Positions 1-13,735 of a DNA stretch of 64,000 bases are shown one piece after another (positions within the stretch are counted from its first letter, which is position 1; each line of letters opens with the position of its first letter). The stretch is from Rotaria macrura (taxonomy: Eukaryota > Rotifera > Eurotatoria > Philodinida > Philodinidae). Under the pieces are notes generated by a model. The model saw only the letters and a program-made list of their open reading frames with translations. It did no database searches and was not told the origin of the DNA. The stretch is from positions 62,001 through 126,000 of the forward strand of contig OENT01000130.1 of the NCBI GenBank assembly GCA_900239685.1, written 5' to 3'. The translations under genes were made by a program, and so were the position numbers.

Positions 1-3000
1 CACTGCAAATCAGAATGAAACTCAGTTGTCATGTAAAAGTTTGGCTCTGATAGCAACGATGAATCATAATCAGACATATTTCAAATTATAAATCTGAGAG
101 AAACTTTGATAGACAACTTATTCCAAAGAAACTGTGTTATTTTTAAGCCTCTTGTATGGAAGAGGAAAACTCCAATTCTTAACCTCAAACATATCTATTT
201 ACAAATGCTTCGTCGTGAACGAATTCTATGATGTTGCTTCCGTTTTAAATGACCTATGACATCTGACGGAGTCTCTTGTTTGCATGCCGGTGCATCTAAA
301 AGACTAGTTCATCATTGATAGAAAACAATCACGTTATCAGCTAATTCTATACGACAGTGCAGTTCGAATGTGGTACTTCTTCAATGCCAACTGTCAGGTA
401 ACATTGTTGGAATTTAGAAATCCTCCTACTTTTTCAGTAAACTATGAATGAATTTGTGCGAGAAATAATTTGATCACTCTCAATCGATTCTAAATGAACA
501 CCATCGATACGCGAAGATTAACCAAGATGAGATTCACCATAATAAATATCATAGAAAAAGAGTTTTTCAAGAAGACGAACTCAAAGAATTCTGCCGTTTG
601 TCACAAGCACAAGCAGTGACCAACTCGTATAGATTTTTTAAAAATTGATTACTGCACGATTCTTAATGATAACATCTGATGATACTTTGAAATGATCGTC
701 TATGAGATTAACTTGATTTAGTTGAGAAAACAACAAATCTTTTTGAGTGAGATACTTAATGCACAGTTCATGTACGAAATGTGACGACATTGAAGAACGT
801 TTCTCTACTTCTATCAGTTCAGTCTACATGACCTAAGCGAAGATGATTTCAATTACTGGACATTTCCCTATGTAAATGATACTAATTAACTGATGTGTCT
901 ACATTGTATTTCTTTCAATAATTGAATAAAGATTTGCTATGAATTCGAATAGTTCTCAGGAAATAAATTACTACTTTATGGATGCAGTAGAAACATGATG
1001 AAAATGATTGATAATTATATTGTAAATAAATCGTAAAAGTAGTAAACATACAACATATTTAAACATTAAAAGAAACTACATAGAAACTCGTAAAGTCAAA
1101 TTGATGACTCGTTTGCGAATAAAAATTATGAATGATAATTTTTGTCAAGCCTTATGAACTACAAAACTCTTCATAAAATGATAAGAAGATAAATCACTCT
1201 ATTAGCGAACGATTCGATTTCGTATTAATGTAATTAAGTTTCCAGAAAGTCAATTTCAATCAGGACGACTACTTTGCTTTTCGTTCATCAACAATATCCT
1301 CACATTTATGAAAAGAACTCTTATATAACATTACATAGACGCTAAATCGACTATCATTTATGTTTCATATAAGATTTAACGTTTATGCATCTCTAGTTTC
1401 TGTGATAATCAAGGACAGAATGTCATTGGTAAAGCTCATGAACACTTCGAACGCGTTTATGTATATGTACTAAGTAGTTCTACAGTGCATCGACGAGTAC
1501 ATTCGCATAGAAACTTGTCAAGATTGTTTTGTCACTAATATGCTGTCACCAAATACATAAACAATGATCCTATAGTTATGCCTCAATACTACATTTAACA
1601 ATCGGCATTTCTAGATACGCTAGTCTAATAATTATGCACACCTAGAAAAACGTGTTCTTGTAAATTTATGTCGATCGATTTTCAAGCGAGTGCAATTAAG
1701 AAGTCTCGGTAAACCCACCACAAACGAGATTTTCTACTCATATGCATCTCTACAGGGCTTGTTTCTGGTTATCATTTGAAGATTACAATATGATTTCTAT
1801 CGTCAGCAATCAACAACAATCTATAGACCAATCGAGCAAGTCTTTTTCGTCTTGTGGATCATCCCAACATGTAACACTATTCATCTAATTCGAAAGAGAC
1901 AGTAATAGCGAAGCATAAAAGAAAAGTACTTCGCTGCATAACTTGATACCGTTTGATTTGAAGTAGCCGAAACTTTTGTGAAAATTTCGATAGAGCTCTA
2001 CGATGAAGAGCTGTGCATGATCAATATCCATGAAATAATATTTTCTTTCAAAAAGAACTCACATTCATAACCGCTGACGTATTTATTTATTTCTGAACTT
2101 CTTTCTATCTGTCACTCATTGATTATGATGATGTCTTTTTTACCTATAGATTCATTGACGTTGCAAAACTGTTTTAGAAGAACGTTAAGTAACATTTGTA
2201 TTTTGTGATTTTGTTGAGGCTATCTGAAAATTATTTTTTATATAGACTATACTTCTGTTTTCCATGTCTACTCAAATACGAAATAGTAGTCGTGAAAATA
2301 AAAATGACTTTAATTTCTGAATGTAATATAGGAGGATCCGATGTGAAACAATATTCAATCAATGTTCGATTTTTTCAAAATCTATCCTTTAGTTTTGCAA
2401 AATTTTTGTATTGAAGAAAGAATTTCATATGATATTCATGTTTCTACAGAATTGAAATGCTGGAAAACCATTTTGTATTTTAACTTGATTGAAGTTGGTA
2501 TCATAATAATCAGAAAATCAATGAACTGTGTGGGGATTATTTTTCATTCTACTACACAGATTTGAATGAAGAAAAATTCTACAAGTCGACTAAACATGTT
2601 ATTTTTGCTTCATTATGCAGTGTAACTCGCAAATGAACGAACAAACAATTTTCTCTTGTCTCGCTTCAAAAATATCGATAGACTTATGATGTTTACTCGA
2701 AGAATATTATTTATTTGTAGTAGACGATAGTATGACGATGTTCGAGAACATACGATAGAACACAAGTCAAATAATTACTATAGGACGCTTGTTTTCTTTC
2801 GTTGAAAATAAAAGGAAACATTTATTTTCAAAACTGTTCTACAGTTTTCGTTCGTTTTTACTTTATTCAACGACAAAGTGAATGTATAAAATTGTCATTT
2901 TCAGTAGAATGATTATTTTATGATGTCATGTTATTGTAAAATCTAAAAAGATTAAACTTTGATAACCATGCATAATTAAAAACGAAAATCATCAAACTAC

Positions 3001-3740
3001 TTTTATAGAAAAAATTTCAATATTTCTAATTCATGGGACTCTCACCCCTAAGTGGACCACTAATCCATAAAAATTTTATTTTCAATTTCCTATTTCTCAA
3101 CTCGTCAAGCTTGAATTTGAAAACTTTCGAACTGAATAAATCTATTGGATTTGATCGATGAATCCTATTGGTCGAATCTAAAAGATCGAACAGAACATCA
3201 TGATGAGCCATCCAGAAAACTGTGGAGTCACATTTAGGAAATTTATCGTATCTCCGTTGAAAATTTTCTTGTTAAAGTTGTCTCTTCTTTTACGCCTGTT
3301 TCACTTGATCTTTCTCTTGCTGCCTTATATAAATCATTTCTTATACTTAACATGAAAAATAGATTTTAAATAGAGAAAAATTTTGATGAAATATAACTTT
3401 CTATTGAATAGAAGTTACGTTATCTCAACCAATGATAATTGGAAAATATCGTGTAAATTATGATTGATCTTGAAAAGTATATGATATTGATATTCTAAAC
3501 TTTTATGAGGTTATTTCATCAAAATATCTCGTTGTTCGAAACTATTTATTTGATTGTTTTTCCTTCGAGTAATATACGCTCTTTTTTTTACAGTTAGTCA
3601 AAGTTTTATAAGTCAGTTTATTTCATTGCTTATCATTTATCACAAGAACAAGAAATAATACATGTAATTTGCTTTCTTTTTCCTCTTTATCCCAGTTCTC
3701 TGAGAGAAAAAAAAAGAGGGTAGGATTACTGTCAGAAGTC
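1..3740. other. Gene-poor AT-rich region
   Basis: I see no supported gene here. Open frames are short, AT-driven and lack domain-like composition or convincing splice partners. A minus-strand frame near 3026-3211 gives a 61-residue basic peptide, but it has no recognisable family and no neighbouring exon. The final 100 bases lead into the promoter of the Ly6-type gene. Confidence 0.6.
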
Positions 3741-3748
3741 TATATAAA
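3741..3748 (+). promoter_or_regulatory. Candidate TATA box of the Ly6-type gene
   Basis: TATATAAA lies 85 nt before the ATG at 3833, which would place transcription start around 3770 with a 5' UTR of about 60 nt. In an AT-rich genome such a string can occur by chance, so the call rests only on its position. Confidence 0.4.
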
Positions 3749-3832
3749 GATTGTTTGGATCTCAAATGCAGCACATTCCGATAGAACCTTCTACTGAGAA
3801 CCGTCTATATTAAACGATTAACGAAAATCATA

Positions 3833-4358
3833 ATGCAATCGATATTTTTCCTACTACTTGTTTTTGGTAAGAACATTCTAAATAGAGAATAAAATATTCT
3901 GATACTTGTTTATGTCAATAGGATGTATTGAAATGGTCAGCACAATCAAATGTTACCAATGTGATTGGACTAATCCAGCTTTATCATGCACTCCTACACC
4001 TCAACCGGAAGATGTGGGAGATAAAACAACATGTATTGTATGTTTTTCTCATCAAGAATTATGTGTATTGATAACCATAATAGCTACTATTCTTTCGTTT
4101 CTATTATAGCTACAGAAAAATACAACGAAAGCTGGCACAAGAATGAAAATGGGCGTTTTAAAAACATCGGATAATTTTGATTGTCTTGGCGGTATTGATG
4201 GTTGCTTTAAAGAAACCAAGAGTGGTATTACTTTGACTGTGTGCTGTTGTCAAACAGATTTTTGTAACAGTGTATCGATAGTACGACAAGGACTTTTCAC
4301 TGTCTTCACCTCTATGATTATATATTTTATGTTCACGTATCAATGGTATAAAACATAA
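3833..4358 (+). CDS. Ly6/uPAR-domain surface protein, probably GPI-anchored
   Basis: Three exons join in phase: 3833-3866, 3922-4037 and 4110-4358. The product is about 132 residues. It begins with a hydrophobic signal peptide (MQSIFFLLLVFG), continues with the Ly6 entry motif IKCYQC, and near the end carries the family hallmark CCCQTDFCN, where the paired cysteines and the final Cys-Asn close the three-finger fold. A hydrophobic C-terminal stretch (FTVFTSMIIYFMF) follows, as expected for a GPI-attachment signal. Proteins of this family sit on the outer cell surface as ligands or modulators. The ligand cannot be read from the sequence. The start is chosen because it supplies the signal peptide and splices in frame. 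The gene stands alone, with about 3.7 kb of empty sequence upstream. Confidence 0.8.
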
Positions 4359-7300
4359 GCATGAATTTATTCGAATCAAACTTTAATTCATTACAGTTTT
4401 TATTCCAAATCCTCTTTACAAAAGCTTCGTGTGAGATTTCACTTTTTCTCAGATCGTTGAAAGCTTGATTTAAACACTAATAAATATTTTTTTTATAGTA
4501 AAATATATGTAACAATTTGTTCTATATCCATAATATATCTAATAATAATGTATACGAGATAATTCGATTATGCTTGAAGAACTCATCTATGTATATCCAA
4601 AGATTTTTATTCAATCGATCTATGTATAAAAAATCTTTTGAAACCTATCATATAGCATGAAACAGTTCTATTTGACCGAAAATTAAAATTGTTGCAAACA
4701 TGGAAAAACTGAATTTTTGTCTGATTGCGATTTTCTGAAACAAGACAATAGGGTGGATGAACTCTCATAGACATACCTGGTTCTGTATGCGTATGAATTG
4801 TTAAAATGACGTATCAGTGGAAATACTAAACAATGCTATTGATCTTTTCTTTCACATATTTTCAAACACTGATAACATGTGTCATGTAATGAGCAACATC
4901 ATTCAATTGTGTGAATGATTCAAAACTTCATGTCGAAATTCAACTTTTTTTCAATCCTGATTCTTGTGAAAAAATATTTTTTCATTTCCTCTAAAGATTT
5001 CAAAACGTCACCATAGATTGCATTCATTTCAACAATATTTCGTAAGTATAATTACTACTCTAATAGTTTCAATAATAACAAGACAATGGACACATATTTC
5101 AAACATGTTCTATCCTGTCTAACGAGCAGAATGTATTTGACACTTTAGGAAATAATCTTTACTCTTCCAAAGCGCGTCTGAATGAATTTTTTCGAACACG
5201 CGAATTCATATCTGGCGAGAAAGTAATAAACACATAATTACATCTCTGATGTATTTAGAAAATAAGATTAGCTAAAAGTCGATTATTAAATAACAATCAA
5301 TGTGCATTAATTGAGAAATCATCGATACTATTCGTAAACGTTAAAACGAAATTAGTTCGTTCCAATCGATATGAATGATTGACAATAATTGTAAAAAGAC
5401 TTTCGTATCAATGAAATACCGAGTTAGTATTAAAATCATGAAAACATCCTAAGGAACACAGAGTTATTCGATAATCTTGAGCATAATCATCAATGAATAG
5501 AATAATAAATATTAACGAATCTATCTAATGTCGATATTCTTTCTCTGATATGAAAGTTTTATGTTGATAACTTCTGTTGATGAATGACTTGTGTAAGAAT
5601 GAAGATAAATGTTAGTCAACTAAGTATTAGCTGTATCATTACGAGCATAGAAATTAATATCATCCGTTCATCTATTTTCAAAACATTCGAAAGTTTTTTT
5701 TCTCTTCTTCTAAGTAGACAAGATGATCTACGTGTAAATATTTATTTTCATTTCAATTTGAAGTGGATAATTATAGATCATAAATCATTGAATTATATGA
5801 CACTCTCGAGTGTGCATCGATAGTCTCTTAGTTTATTATAAAAGACAACAAAATAAAAGATTCTATACAATCGTACATAGAATTATATATATACGACGAT
5901 AGCATGTGCAGTGTAGTATAAAAGCCTATTTATTGAGAAACAAATGAATATCTCATTTACGTTCTAAGAACATGGGACTAATTTTTAAATCAAATATTTA
6001 GATGCATGTTCACAATTTAAATCGATATAGACAATGTTGTAGAGAGCGTTGGTTGAATACTATCGTTAATTTAACATCTTGGATCAAGAAGAGGCAATTA
6101 ATAAAAATTAAATAAAAATAATCCATCACTTGTTTGATTACTAGTTGTTTTGTGTCGTTACATATTTTGCAGTCTATCTTTTCTCTTGCTTCACTCTATT
6201 ACAATTTTTATTGATAAGAAATGAATACGGTATCAAGTACTTTTAAGTTTAGGTCTTGCGATTCCTAACTAGAAAGAAATATTAAAATTCAAATTAAGGA
6301 AGACCATCCATGACTTATCAGTAACTGAATGATCTCAAATAAACTGTTGTTGATCAATGTTGGATATTCACGAGCATATAAGAGAAATCATAACATCAAA
6401 GTATCGTTCATTTGTATTTGCTTTCTATCGTTGAAATCTATAGAGGAAAATATTTACACCCGTATATTTGATCAAAAATGTAATGAGTGAACAAAAGCTT
6501 TTTGACAGTTGTATCGTTGTGAATAATCTGTACTGTGAACATTGATTTTTACTTATCAATGTTCTTTCTTGATTTATATTTATATATCTGAGGGATTGCA
6601 TAAAAAGCTTTTATTATTGATCGATTATCTTTTCATTCCGCATGGGTAATTACTGAATCATAAAAAAAAATCAACACACTGATCGAGAATTATATTTTGA
6701 TAAATAGTGAATTATGGCATTGTTTGAATATTGAAACAATTGAATGTTTTCATTAGAAAACCATGAATAATAGTTTTCTCTATTCGCAATCTTCAATTTC
6801 TCATCAAAGGTTGAAAAAATCAGATTTATGAGTTTTCTTCTTGGTTTATATTTTTGAAATAGATGAATTCAGAATTATAATTAAATATATTTGTATGAAT
6901 CAGGATAGAAATATTTTTGTTGGTCACTCATTACGTTAATGTATCATAAATAGAATTGTCATAGGCATGGTTATAATCATAGGCCAAGTTATACTGCTTC
7001 TTTTTATAGCATGATTACAATAATCTGTATTACAACAATATCGAATACCAAGTAAATATGTTCCATTACAGAATGCAGATTCAGCTAAATAGTTAAAAAG
7101 AAATCTTAATTAAATATTCAATGATAAATTTCATAGACAATGAACGTACCGCAACCTCGAATAGCCATATCAAAAAATGTTTCATCTTTCTAGAGGCAAG
7201 TATAAATCTATATCAACACATGCATTTAGACTACAATACTTACAAAACAATATTTTTCGTTTGTACTCGAACAATTTTTTCGATTAGCGTCTATGACACA

Positions 7301-9300
7301 TCTTGCTTTATTTCTACACAGTTCATGATGTTTGTAACATGCAAGTGCTAAAAGAAAATTTTCAAGCACTAGAAATATCATCCGATTGAACAAACCGTGT
7401 AACGTTGAAACTAGGATCGTTGATACCAGTAAAGAAAAAAGTAAGTTATTCATGTTAATCGAGAATAGCAACTGAATGATGGCTTAACTCAACGATAACC
7501 AATATTGAAATTTATTTTAGAAAGCCTTTGCTTTATTTTGAAATGTAAAATAAAAAGATTCATACAATTTGATTTCATCAATATTATATCATGACGTGGA
7601 ATAAATAGATTTCACTTTTATCTTGTAATTTAAATAATTGAATAAATTTATCTTGTATGAATTGGGATCATTAAAATTCAATTTTCTACATAGACTAAAG
7701 AAAAATCATTTTGATTGAATAATAGCATAAGCAATGAATCACACATGTTTCTTGATAAATGTCCACATGGTCATTTCAGATGAGAATAGTAGTATTGAAA
7801 TAGTCTTTATATGTTTCGATTCAGTATCGAGCAAAATACTTCTTGGAAAGTATTGTTCTATAATGTGTTAGGGACCAACGAATAAAAAACGAGAAAGGAA
7901 GTAAAATGGAAATGATATTCGCATTGATAGAAGATTTCAAACTAGAAAAAAAGAACGTAGTATTTAACACCTTTTCAATGAGTCGAGAAATTCATTGACC
8001 AACAAAACCGATAAGTGATAATCAGCTAGCATTCATTATACAGACGAGTGACATGCTTGACAATGGATTGACACATGTCACAAAAGAGAATTCACAATTA
8101 AACAACTGAACAAACCGTTACATGTAATATATTGATCATCCTAGCATTAAGTCATATGATTTTAATACTGATAATTGTAATTTAACAAAAAATCCATGAA
8201 TTCAAAATATTCATGAAAATACTATTTTCTATTAGAATCGATCACTACATGATACAATCAACTATGCACATTCCATGTTGTGTAGCCGCTCTAGTTGATC
8301 ATGAACTTTATTAAAATTAATAAAGAGAAAAAGTTTCTCTCTCTCTCTGTCAAAAAAGAAGATATTTTTGTATGCGAGTATGATCATACAGAGAACTGTT
8401 AACGCATTTCCTCATAATCAATCAAAGACAACATGCTGTTCGTTTGAATTCGAAGCCAAGATTTTATTTTTCCTCGATCAAACATCAAACACATGAGTGA
8501 AATGTACTAGGTATGAATGAGAAAAACGAATCAAATTGTCATTTGAGTCTCTGTTCTTGTCGATAAAAACACGAATTCACAGTTCGTTACTACATTAATT
8601 TTTGTTCCATCAAATAGACTCTCATTTCTAATATTGTCTATCAACTTTAAATATTATTTTTATCTTTTCCATGATGCTTTAGCTTTATTCCTTTTGCTTC
8701 TACTTATGCAAGTGTGTCTCAATAGATAAAGATAATGAATATACAAGAGTAATAAAATCCACTACGTATTTAACTGAATTCATTTCAATATCATTCATCA
8801 TATTGAGATGAAAATAGCATTACTCTTTTTGATAGACATTAGTTAATGCCATGATATATTTTATAGAAGAACTTGGAATTTCCTCTTATTGAACGAGACT
8901 GGTGTACAAAAATGACAAAAATAAATAATTTATCTCATGTAGGTAGGTATGGTCAAAACCAGTCATAGTCACTCATGCATAGGGAGGATTCCAACTCAAA
9001 ACTAGAGAAAACTGACTTTACTATTGAAAAGAGCATGATCAATAGGATATGGAATAGAAAAGTTTCTGTTCCTGAGTATCTTTATGACTCAGACAAATGA
9101 AATTTTTCTTAGGATGATCATCTCGGAAATTTGCCTGAAAAAACAGTAGTGGAATGCACCTTTAAATTAACACGAATAAGTAGAATAAAAACTCTTTGAT
9201 GACATATAAATTGACAGAATGCGAAGTGCTCTTTCAGCATATAGCCTTTATACAAATGTTAAATATCTACGAAACAAGATAATGCTCTCCAACTATCTGT
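4359..9300. other. Gene-poor AT-rich region
   Basis: No gene is supported. AATAAA-like strings around 4478 can serve the Ly6-type gene. A short CT microsatellite lies at about 8336-8350. Open frames on both strands (for example near 5584, 7121 and 7226) have low-complexity I/F/N/K composition typical of AT-rich non-coding DNA. Confidence 0.55.
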
Positions 9301-9307
9301 ATTTTTT

Positions 9308-10145
9308 TTTAAATTCCGTAATGAAACTTCTAATATGTTTTTCTCATCTATGTTGCTGTTGTTGCAAAATAGACGACACTTCCCACAAGGACTCAACGAG
9401 CTCTATCGAATAAACTCATTTTCAGTGTAGTTTTATTTCCTTCTCTTATTTGTTCCCCAAAAATACTGTGCTACGGAACTTCATTAGTATCCAAAACTCG
9501 CGGTTTTTCTTTAAAACTATTGAATGTTATCTGTTGTTTTTGTTTATAATTAATTATACATATATTTTGCTATATTTGGAATTAGCATAGAATTTTGAAC
9601 AAAGTGGACTGTTTAGATATTCAAAATTGGAAGTTTAATTTTTTTTAAAAATTTTCTTGTTCGAAAAAGTGAAATTTTTTTTCCCGAAATTCCGGTTAAA
9701 ACCATACTATTTGATGCAGAATCGGATATAGAGGAGGGCTACATGGCTTTTTAAAATTTTCTTTGCTTTAATGCTACTTCAAACTTCGAATTTTGTGAAA
9801 AAAGGGTGAAACTCCGTAACGAACAGTATTTTTAATTAATGCAGTTAGGCTCGTTAGAGAATAACTTGATATTCTCAAAGCTTATGGAACACAATGAGCA
9901 ACTTTTATATAGAACTCTTATTTGCATGTTATTTCGTTTTGTAGTAATATGCTAAACTTTTAGTTCACTATGGAAAAAGGTTCCGTTTTTTGAAATTCCG
10001 TAATAGTTAATGTTTTATGAATAATTCGGGTGTAACCAACTAAAAATAAACGAAATTTTCACTGATAGTAGAGCATAATAGTGCTGTTACCTGCGCGAAG
10101 TTATTGTTGTTATAATGTAAAAAAAAATGAAATTCCGTAACGGTG
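9308..10145. repeat. Cluster of ATTCCGTAA-like motifs
   Basis: A near-identical string, AAATTCCGTAAYG or a close variant, recurs at 9311-9323, 9686-9698 (variant ending CGGTTA), 9808-9821, 9992-10006 and 10129-10143. One copy is inverted (CTACGGAA, 9471-9478), and a partial copy (GGTTCCG) lies near 9979. CpG-containing nine-mers like this are rare in the surrounding AT-rich DNA. The spacing is irregular, so this is not a simple tandem repeat. It could be a decayed mobile element with subterminal repeats or a binding-site cluster. I see no coding sequence that decides between these. Confidence 0.4.
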
Positions 10146-10339
10146 GTTTTGACGGTATACAACGAAATTCAATCAGAAAATGCATGTTTAGAAAATCCCT
10201 CATGCATGTTTTGCTCTTACAAAAGCCTTCAGGCTCAAAGATTTTTTCAATCTTTTCTACTATTCGTCTCCGACAGATTAATCATCAATTGACAGGTTTG
10301 ATGGAAACTAAAAATCGATTGGCTTCATATGAGCGATGA

Positions 10340-10813
10340 TCGATTCATTTTTAATTTGCACGTGATCGATTTAAACTCAAAGTGTAATAAAAACTTAACT
10401 GAGAACCATGAAAGACCTGTAGTTTTTCTCTGACTCTATTTTGACCAATATTCATTCACTAAAATATAACTATTGTCAATATTTTATTATTAAGTCGAAT
10501 CATGCTAAGTTCTATGTGCCTATATTGAAAATGAATAAACAACGATAGAATCTTTTCTCTTTTTTTTTGTGCTTTCTTATAGGCGACATTCTTCTCATGC
10601 TAATCGTTCACATTGTTATGATGGGTGTTTTCGAGTATAATTTATATTGCGTACATATGCAGTGTTGTTGAAACTAGTGAAAATGCTACTATTTGTCTTG
10701 TGTTTCTTTTATTCTCAGTCTTTCAAACGCCAAAATTTTAATTGATACTTGAAACATTTAAAACATTTTTCCTTTTTGTTTTCTTTTTCTTGCATATTAT
10801 CGACGACACGATT
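10340..10813. other. Upstream region of the repeat-protein gene
   Basis: The stretch is AT- and T-rich with no supported gene. A long pyrimidine-rich run (about 10765-10795) lies shortly before the start codon at 10814, but I do not see a clean acceptor AG next to that ATG. Confidence 0.4.
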
Positions 10814-12288
10814 ATGGGAAGACATGAAAATAAGGAGGTATGAAAACAAAACAAGAGAGAAGAATAACCATTGATACATTCAAGTCTTATACTATATGTC
10901 TCATTGGATTTTATTTAGCGAGTTGTTCTCGTTCGAACAGATGTCAATGGAAAAGTACTGGATTATGATATTGTTCGACAACCAACTGGTGCATATCCTA
11001 CACAAAAATATGCCCAAATTATTAGATCAAAATCACTCGAACCAACATCGGGATTCAGTCGAATGCAGAATTACGATGACGAGGATGAAATAAGGAGAAA
11101 ACGTGCTGTTGTTCATTCTATTCATTTGAAAACAGCACGTTCAGATCCACCTTCAAGAGTAAGAACTCTTGCATTCATGTCATATTTTATTTTCATGTTC
11201 ATGACGTAAAAAAAGGACGCCACAACGACACGTCGAGTCCGTTACGCTCCTCAAAAGCCGACAATTAAAGTAGAACATGATGGATTTCATTTCATCATTA
11301 TTATTTTACTTGATCTAGATTTTTCAAGAACAAACGAATTGGAATGCAGGACCAAAAATTGATACACGCAATGATGAAGCAATACGACTCATACGACGTG
11401 CACCTAAAAGAAAAATATTTGATGAAAAATTATCGTGGCATGCAGAATCAAGACTTGACTCTCATAATGAAGAAGTTGTTCAATATTTGAGAAGTACACC
11501 AAGAATAAAGGTAAGAATTCTATCGTTCTAATACCTTTCAATTTGAATTTTATCAAAAAAGATTCATGATGAACGAGTCGCGTGGCAAACAAATTCACGC
11601 ATAGATCATCATAATGATGAATATACTCAACATAGACAACGTGAACGAACAATGCGAGAACAATCGTCAAGAATGTATGCTCAGGTATGAAGTCTTGTTG
11701 AAGGAATTACTCATGTTTTTCTTTTTGTATTTATTTATTTATCCATCAAGAGTTTTCCTCAAGAAGAAAGAATGAATGGAGATGAATCTCGTCTTGATCA
11801 TCAGAATACCGAATATATGGATCGTATAATAAAACGAAGGCCACTAAAACTTCCTGTATGAAAGAAATTAATAAACTTGATGAACTAGCGAATTTGAAGA
11901 TTTTTTGACTTATTTATGTTTTCATAGCCCATTAAAGATCGAAAACTTGAATGGACACGAAAAGCTCGCGTTAGTCAAAGACATGATGATTATATTGAAC
12001 GTATGCGACAAAAACGATCCGAACCTGTTGTAATTAAATCATCATTTTTATCTTTTATTTGAATAAGTCAAAATATATTTACGCATGTTTTTTCTCATTT
12101 ATGGATAGATTTTTCGTGAAAAACTTCGATGGATTACTAAAACACCACGCATCGATGCTCACAATGAAGATTATCATGATAATGTAAAAGATCAAGGAAG
12201 AACAGTAGTAAGAAATATATTTCATAAATCAGTCATTTTGTTTTTGTATTCGTGTTTTAATTAGATTTTTAGTCAACGATCATCGTAA
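10814..12288 (+). CDS. Exon-per-repeat protein with W-x-R-I-D-x-H-N repeats (unrecognised)
   Basis: Nine exons join, all with phase-0 introns: 10814-10837, 10919-11158, 11216-11269, 11319-11510, 11562-11684, 11751-11855, 11928-12029, 12109-12207 and 12265-12288. The product is 320 residues. From exon 4 on, about six degenerate repeats of 32-40 residues follow the pattern I-F-x-E-K-x-x-W-x(4-5)-R-[IL]-D-x-H-N-[DE]-[DE]-Y, for example IFREKLRW...PRIDAHNEDY. Exon 4 holds two repeats and exons 5 to 8 one each. One repeat (exon 7) has lost the D-x-H-N core, and exon 6 lacks the Trp. The N-terminal 106 residues are non-repetitive and basic. There is no signal peptide or membrane segment, so the protein is probably intracellular. 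I do not recognise the family. The charged, Trp-punctuated repeat recalls filament-binding proteins, but that is only an impression. An additional repeat exon lies downstream at 13250. Confidence 0.75.
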
Positions 12289-13249
12289 AGATTAAATTCA
12301 TCTAATATGATGATGTTTGTAGTCATTACGATTCATAGTTTGATCGCGTTATAGAATATATTATTGATGAATTAGTAATCACACTAACCTTGGTACAAGT
12401 TCCGATACTGAGTAGTGTTTACAGCAACTCGTTGTTTTTCATTCAAACAAAATGAGATAATAGAGAAATGAAAAGCAAAAACTAATAAGTTTGAACTCGT
12501 CTATTGTTTACGAAAGGAAAAAATTTTTTAAAGTTTTTACTACGACACAATAGAATCGTTTTGTCTTTTCAGATCCTATAAAAAACTTGATAGAATACTG
12601 TAGAAGAATTGTCACAGTCTTGCATATGATGTTATACTGATCATGATTGAACGAAATTGAAAATGATTTTCAGGAAACAATAGAACAAATAAAATTTTAG
12701 AGTACATAAAATAATATAACAGAATTTGATCATTTCAATCGATTGAGTTCACTTGAGTATAGAAAATAAAATTTTCTTCAATCAACTAATTGATAGTGTT
12801 CGATGGTTTCCATACGAAACTTTCAAACTTTGATTTGATCATAAATAAATCTGGTTTGTCAAATGTCGAGAGTGCCAGTTGTAAGTTAGTTTTCTTCTTT
12901 TTTTCATAGCGTTCTTATTTATTGAAGAACGTGTGTAATGGTAATTATCAATAGTCAAGAAATTTCATAAAGATTTCAATCAACTGCCACATGCTTATTC
13001 TTCATGGTGATAAAAAATGTGGAGAATGAATAATAAGCATATTGACTAGCGGTAACAGTGTTTTAGCTTTTTATCCCATTTCAAGCCTTCTAAATATGAT
13101 GAGAATAGTATTAAAACATTAGTAGAGAATAAAAAAAAAGATTATAGAAAAAAGTACGAACATATTGTCTACAAATCATATATGTTGATTTAGAGCTTTA
13201 TCAGGTGCAAGTAATTTCTACCATATCTATTTTTATTCTATTTAACTAG
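12289..13249. other. Spacer or long intron between alternative 3' exons
   Basis: No coding exon with the repeat pattern was found here. If the downstream repeat exon at 13250 is used, the whole stretch from 12208 to 13249 is an intron of about 1.04 kb. Otherwise it is the 3' flank of the gene. Confidence 0.45.
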
Positions 13250-13407
13250 ATTATCAATGAAAAACCACGATGGTACGGACGACCAAAGATCGATACAGGC
13301 CTTACGCCTGACCCCTATTACGACAGGGTATTTTTTTTTCATTCTTTGTTCAATAGATTTTCTTTTCTTTTTTTTTATAGGGGACTACCTATTGGCTGTC
13401 AACTTAA
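13250..13407 (+). CDS. Alternative last exons of the repeat protein
   Basis: After an acceptor AG (13248-13249) an open phase-0 exon, 13250-13327, encodes IINEKPRWYGRPKIDTG and nine further residues. It matches the upstream repeats at the E-K-x-x-W and x-I-D positions. A GT donor follows at 13328. The next pyrimidine-rich acceptor at 13380 opens a short exon, 13381-13407, that encodes GTTYWLST and a stop. The exon can splice directly from the donor at 12207, bypassing the 7-codon terminal exon at 12265-12288. It is therefore either an alternative C-terminus or the true end of the gene. Confidence 0.55.
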
Positions 13408-13735
13408 TCAAAATAATTATATATATTTATGAATTATTCTTTTTTTTTCCACTTGATTCTGTCATAGTTTATATTTGCATCAAACATATATAAAACATGT
13501 AAAAATCGTGAAAGTTCTTCGTTGTGCTCTTTACGAAGATACACCGTTGAATGGTCTCTGTCAATAAAAAAAGTGAATACAACTGATCTAACCATGCCTA
13601 CGTGATGAAGAAGAGGAAAAAAAAGCGAACAAAATATAACATATGCATATCAGGATCATGATCTATTCGAACAAATGTAGAAAAAAGAAAAAAAAATATG
13701 AGGCACAGTAAAAACAAATAGGCACACACTTTGTT
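13408..13735. other. Intergenic, convergent 3' ends
   Basis: AT-rich DNA between the repeat-protein gene (+) and the first protease (-). It has poly-A and poly-T runs and no open frame worth calling. Confidence 0.5.
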
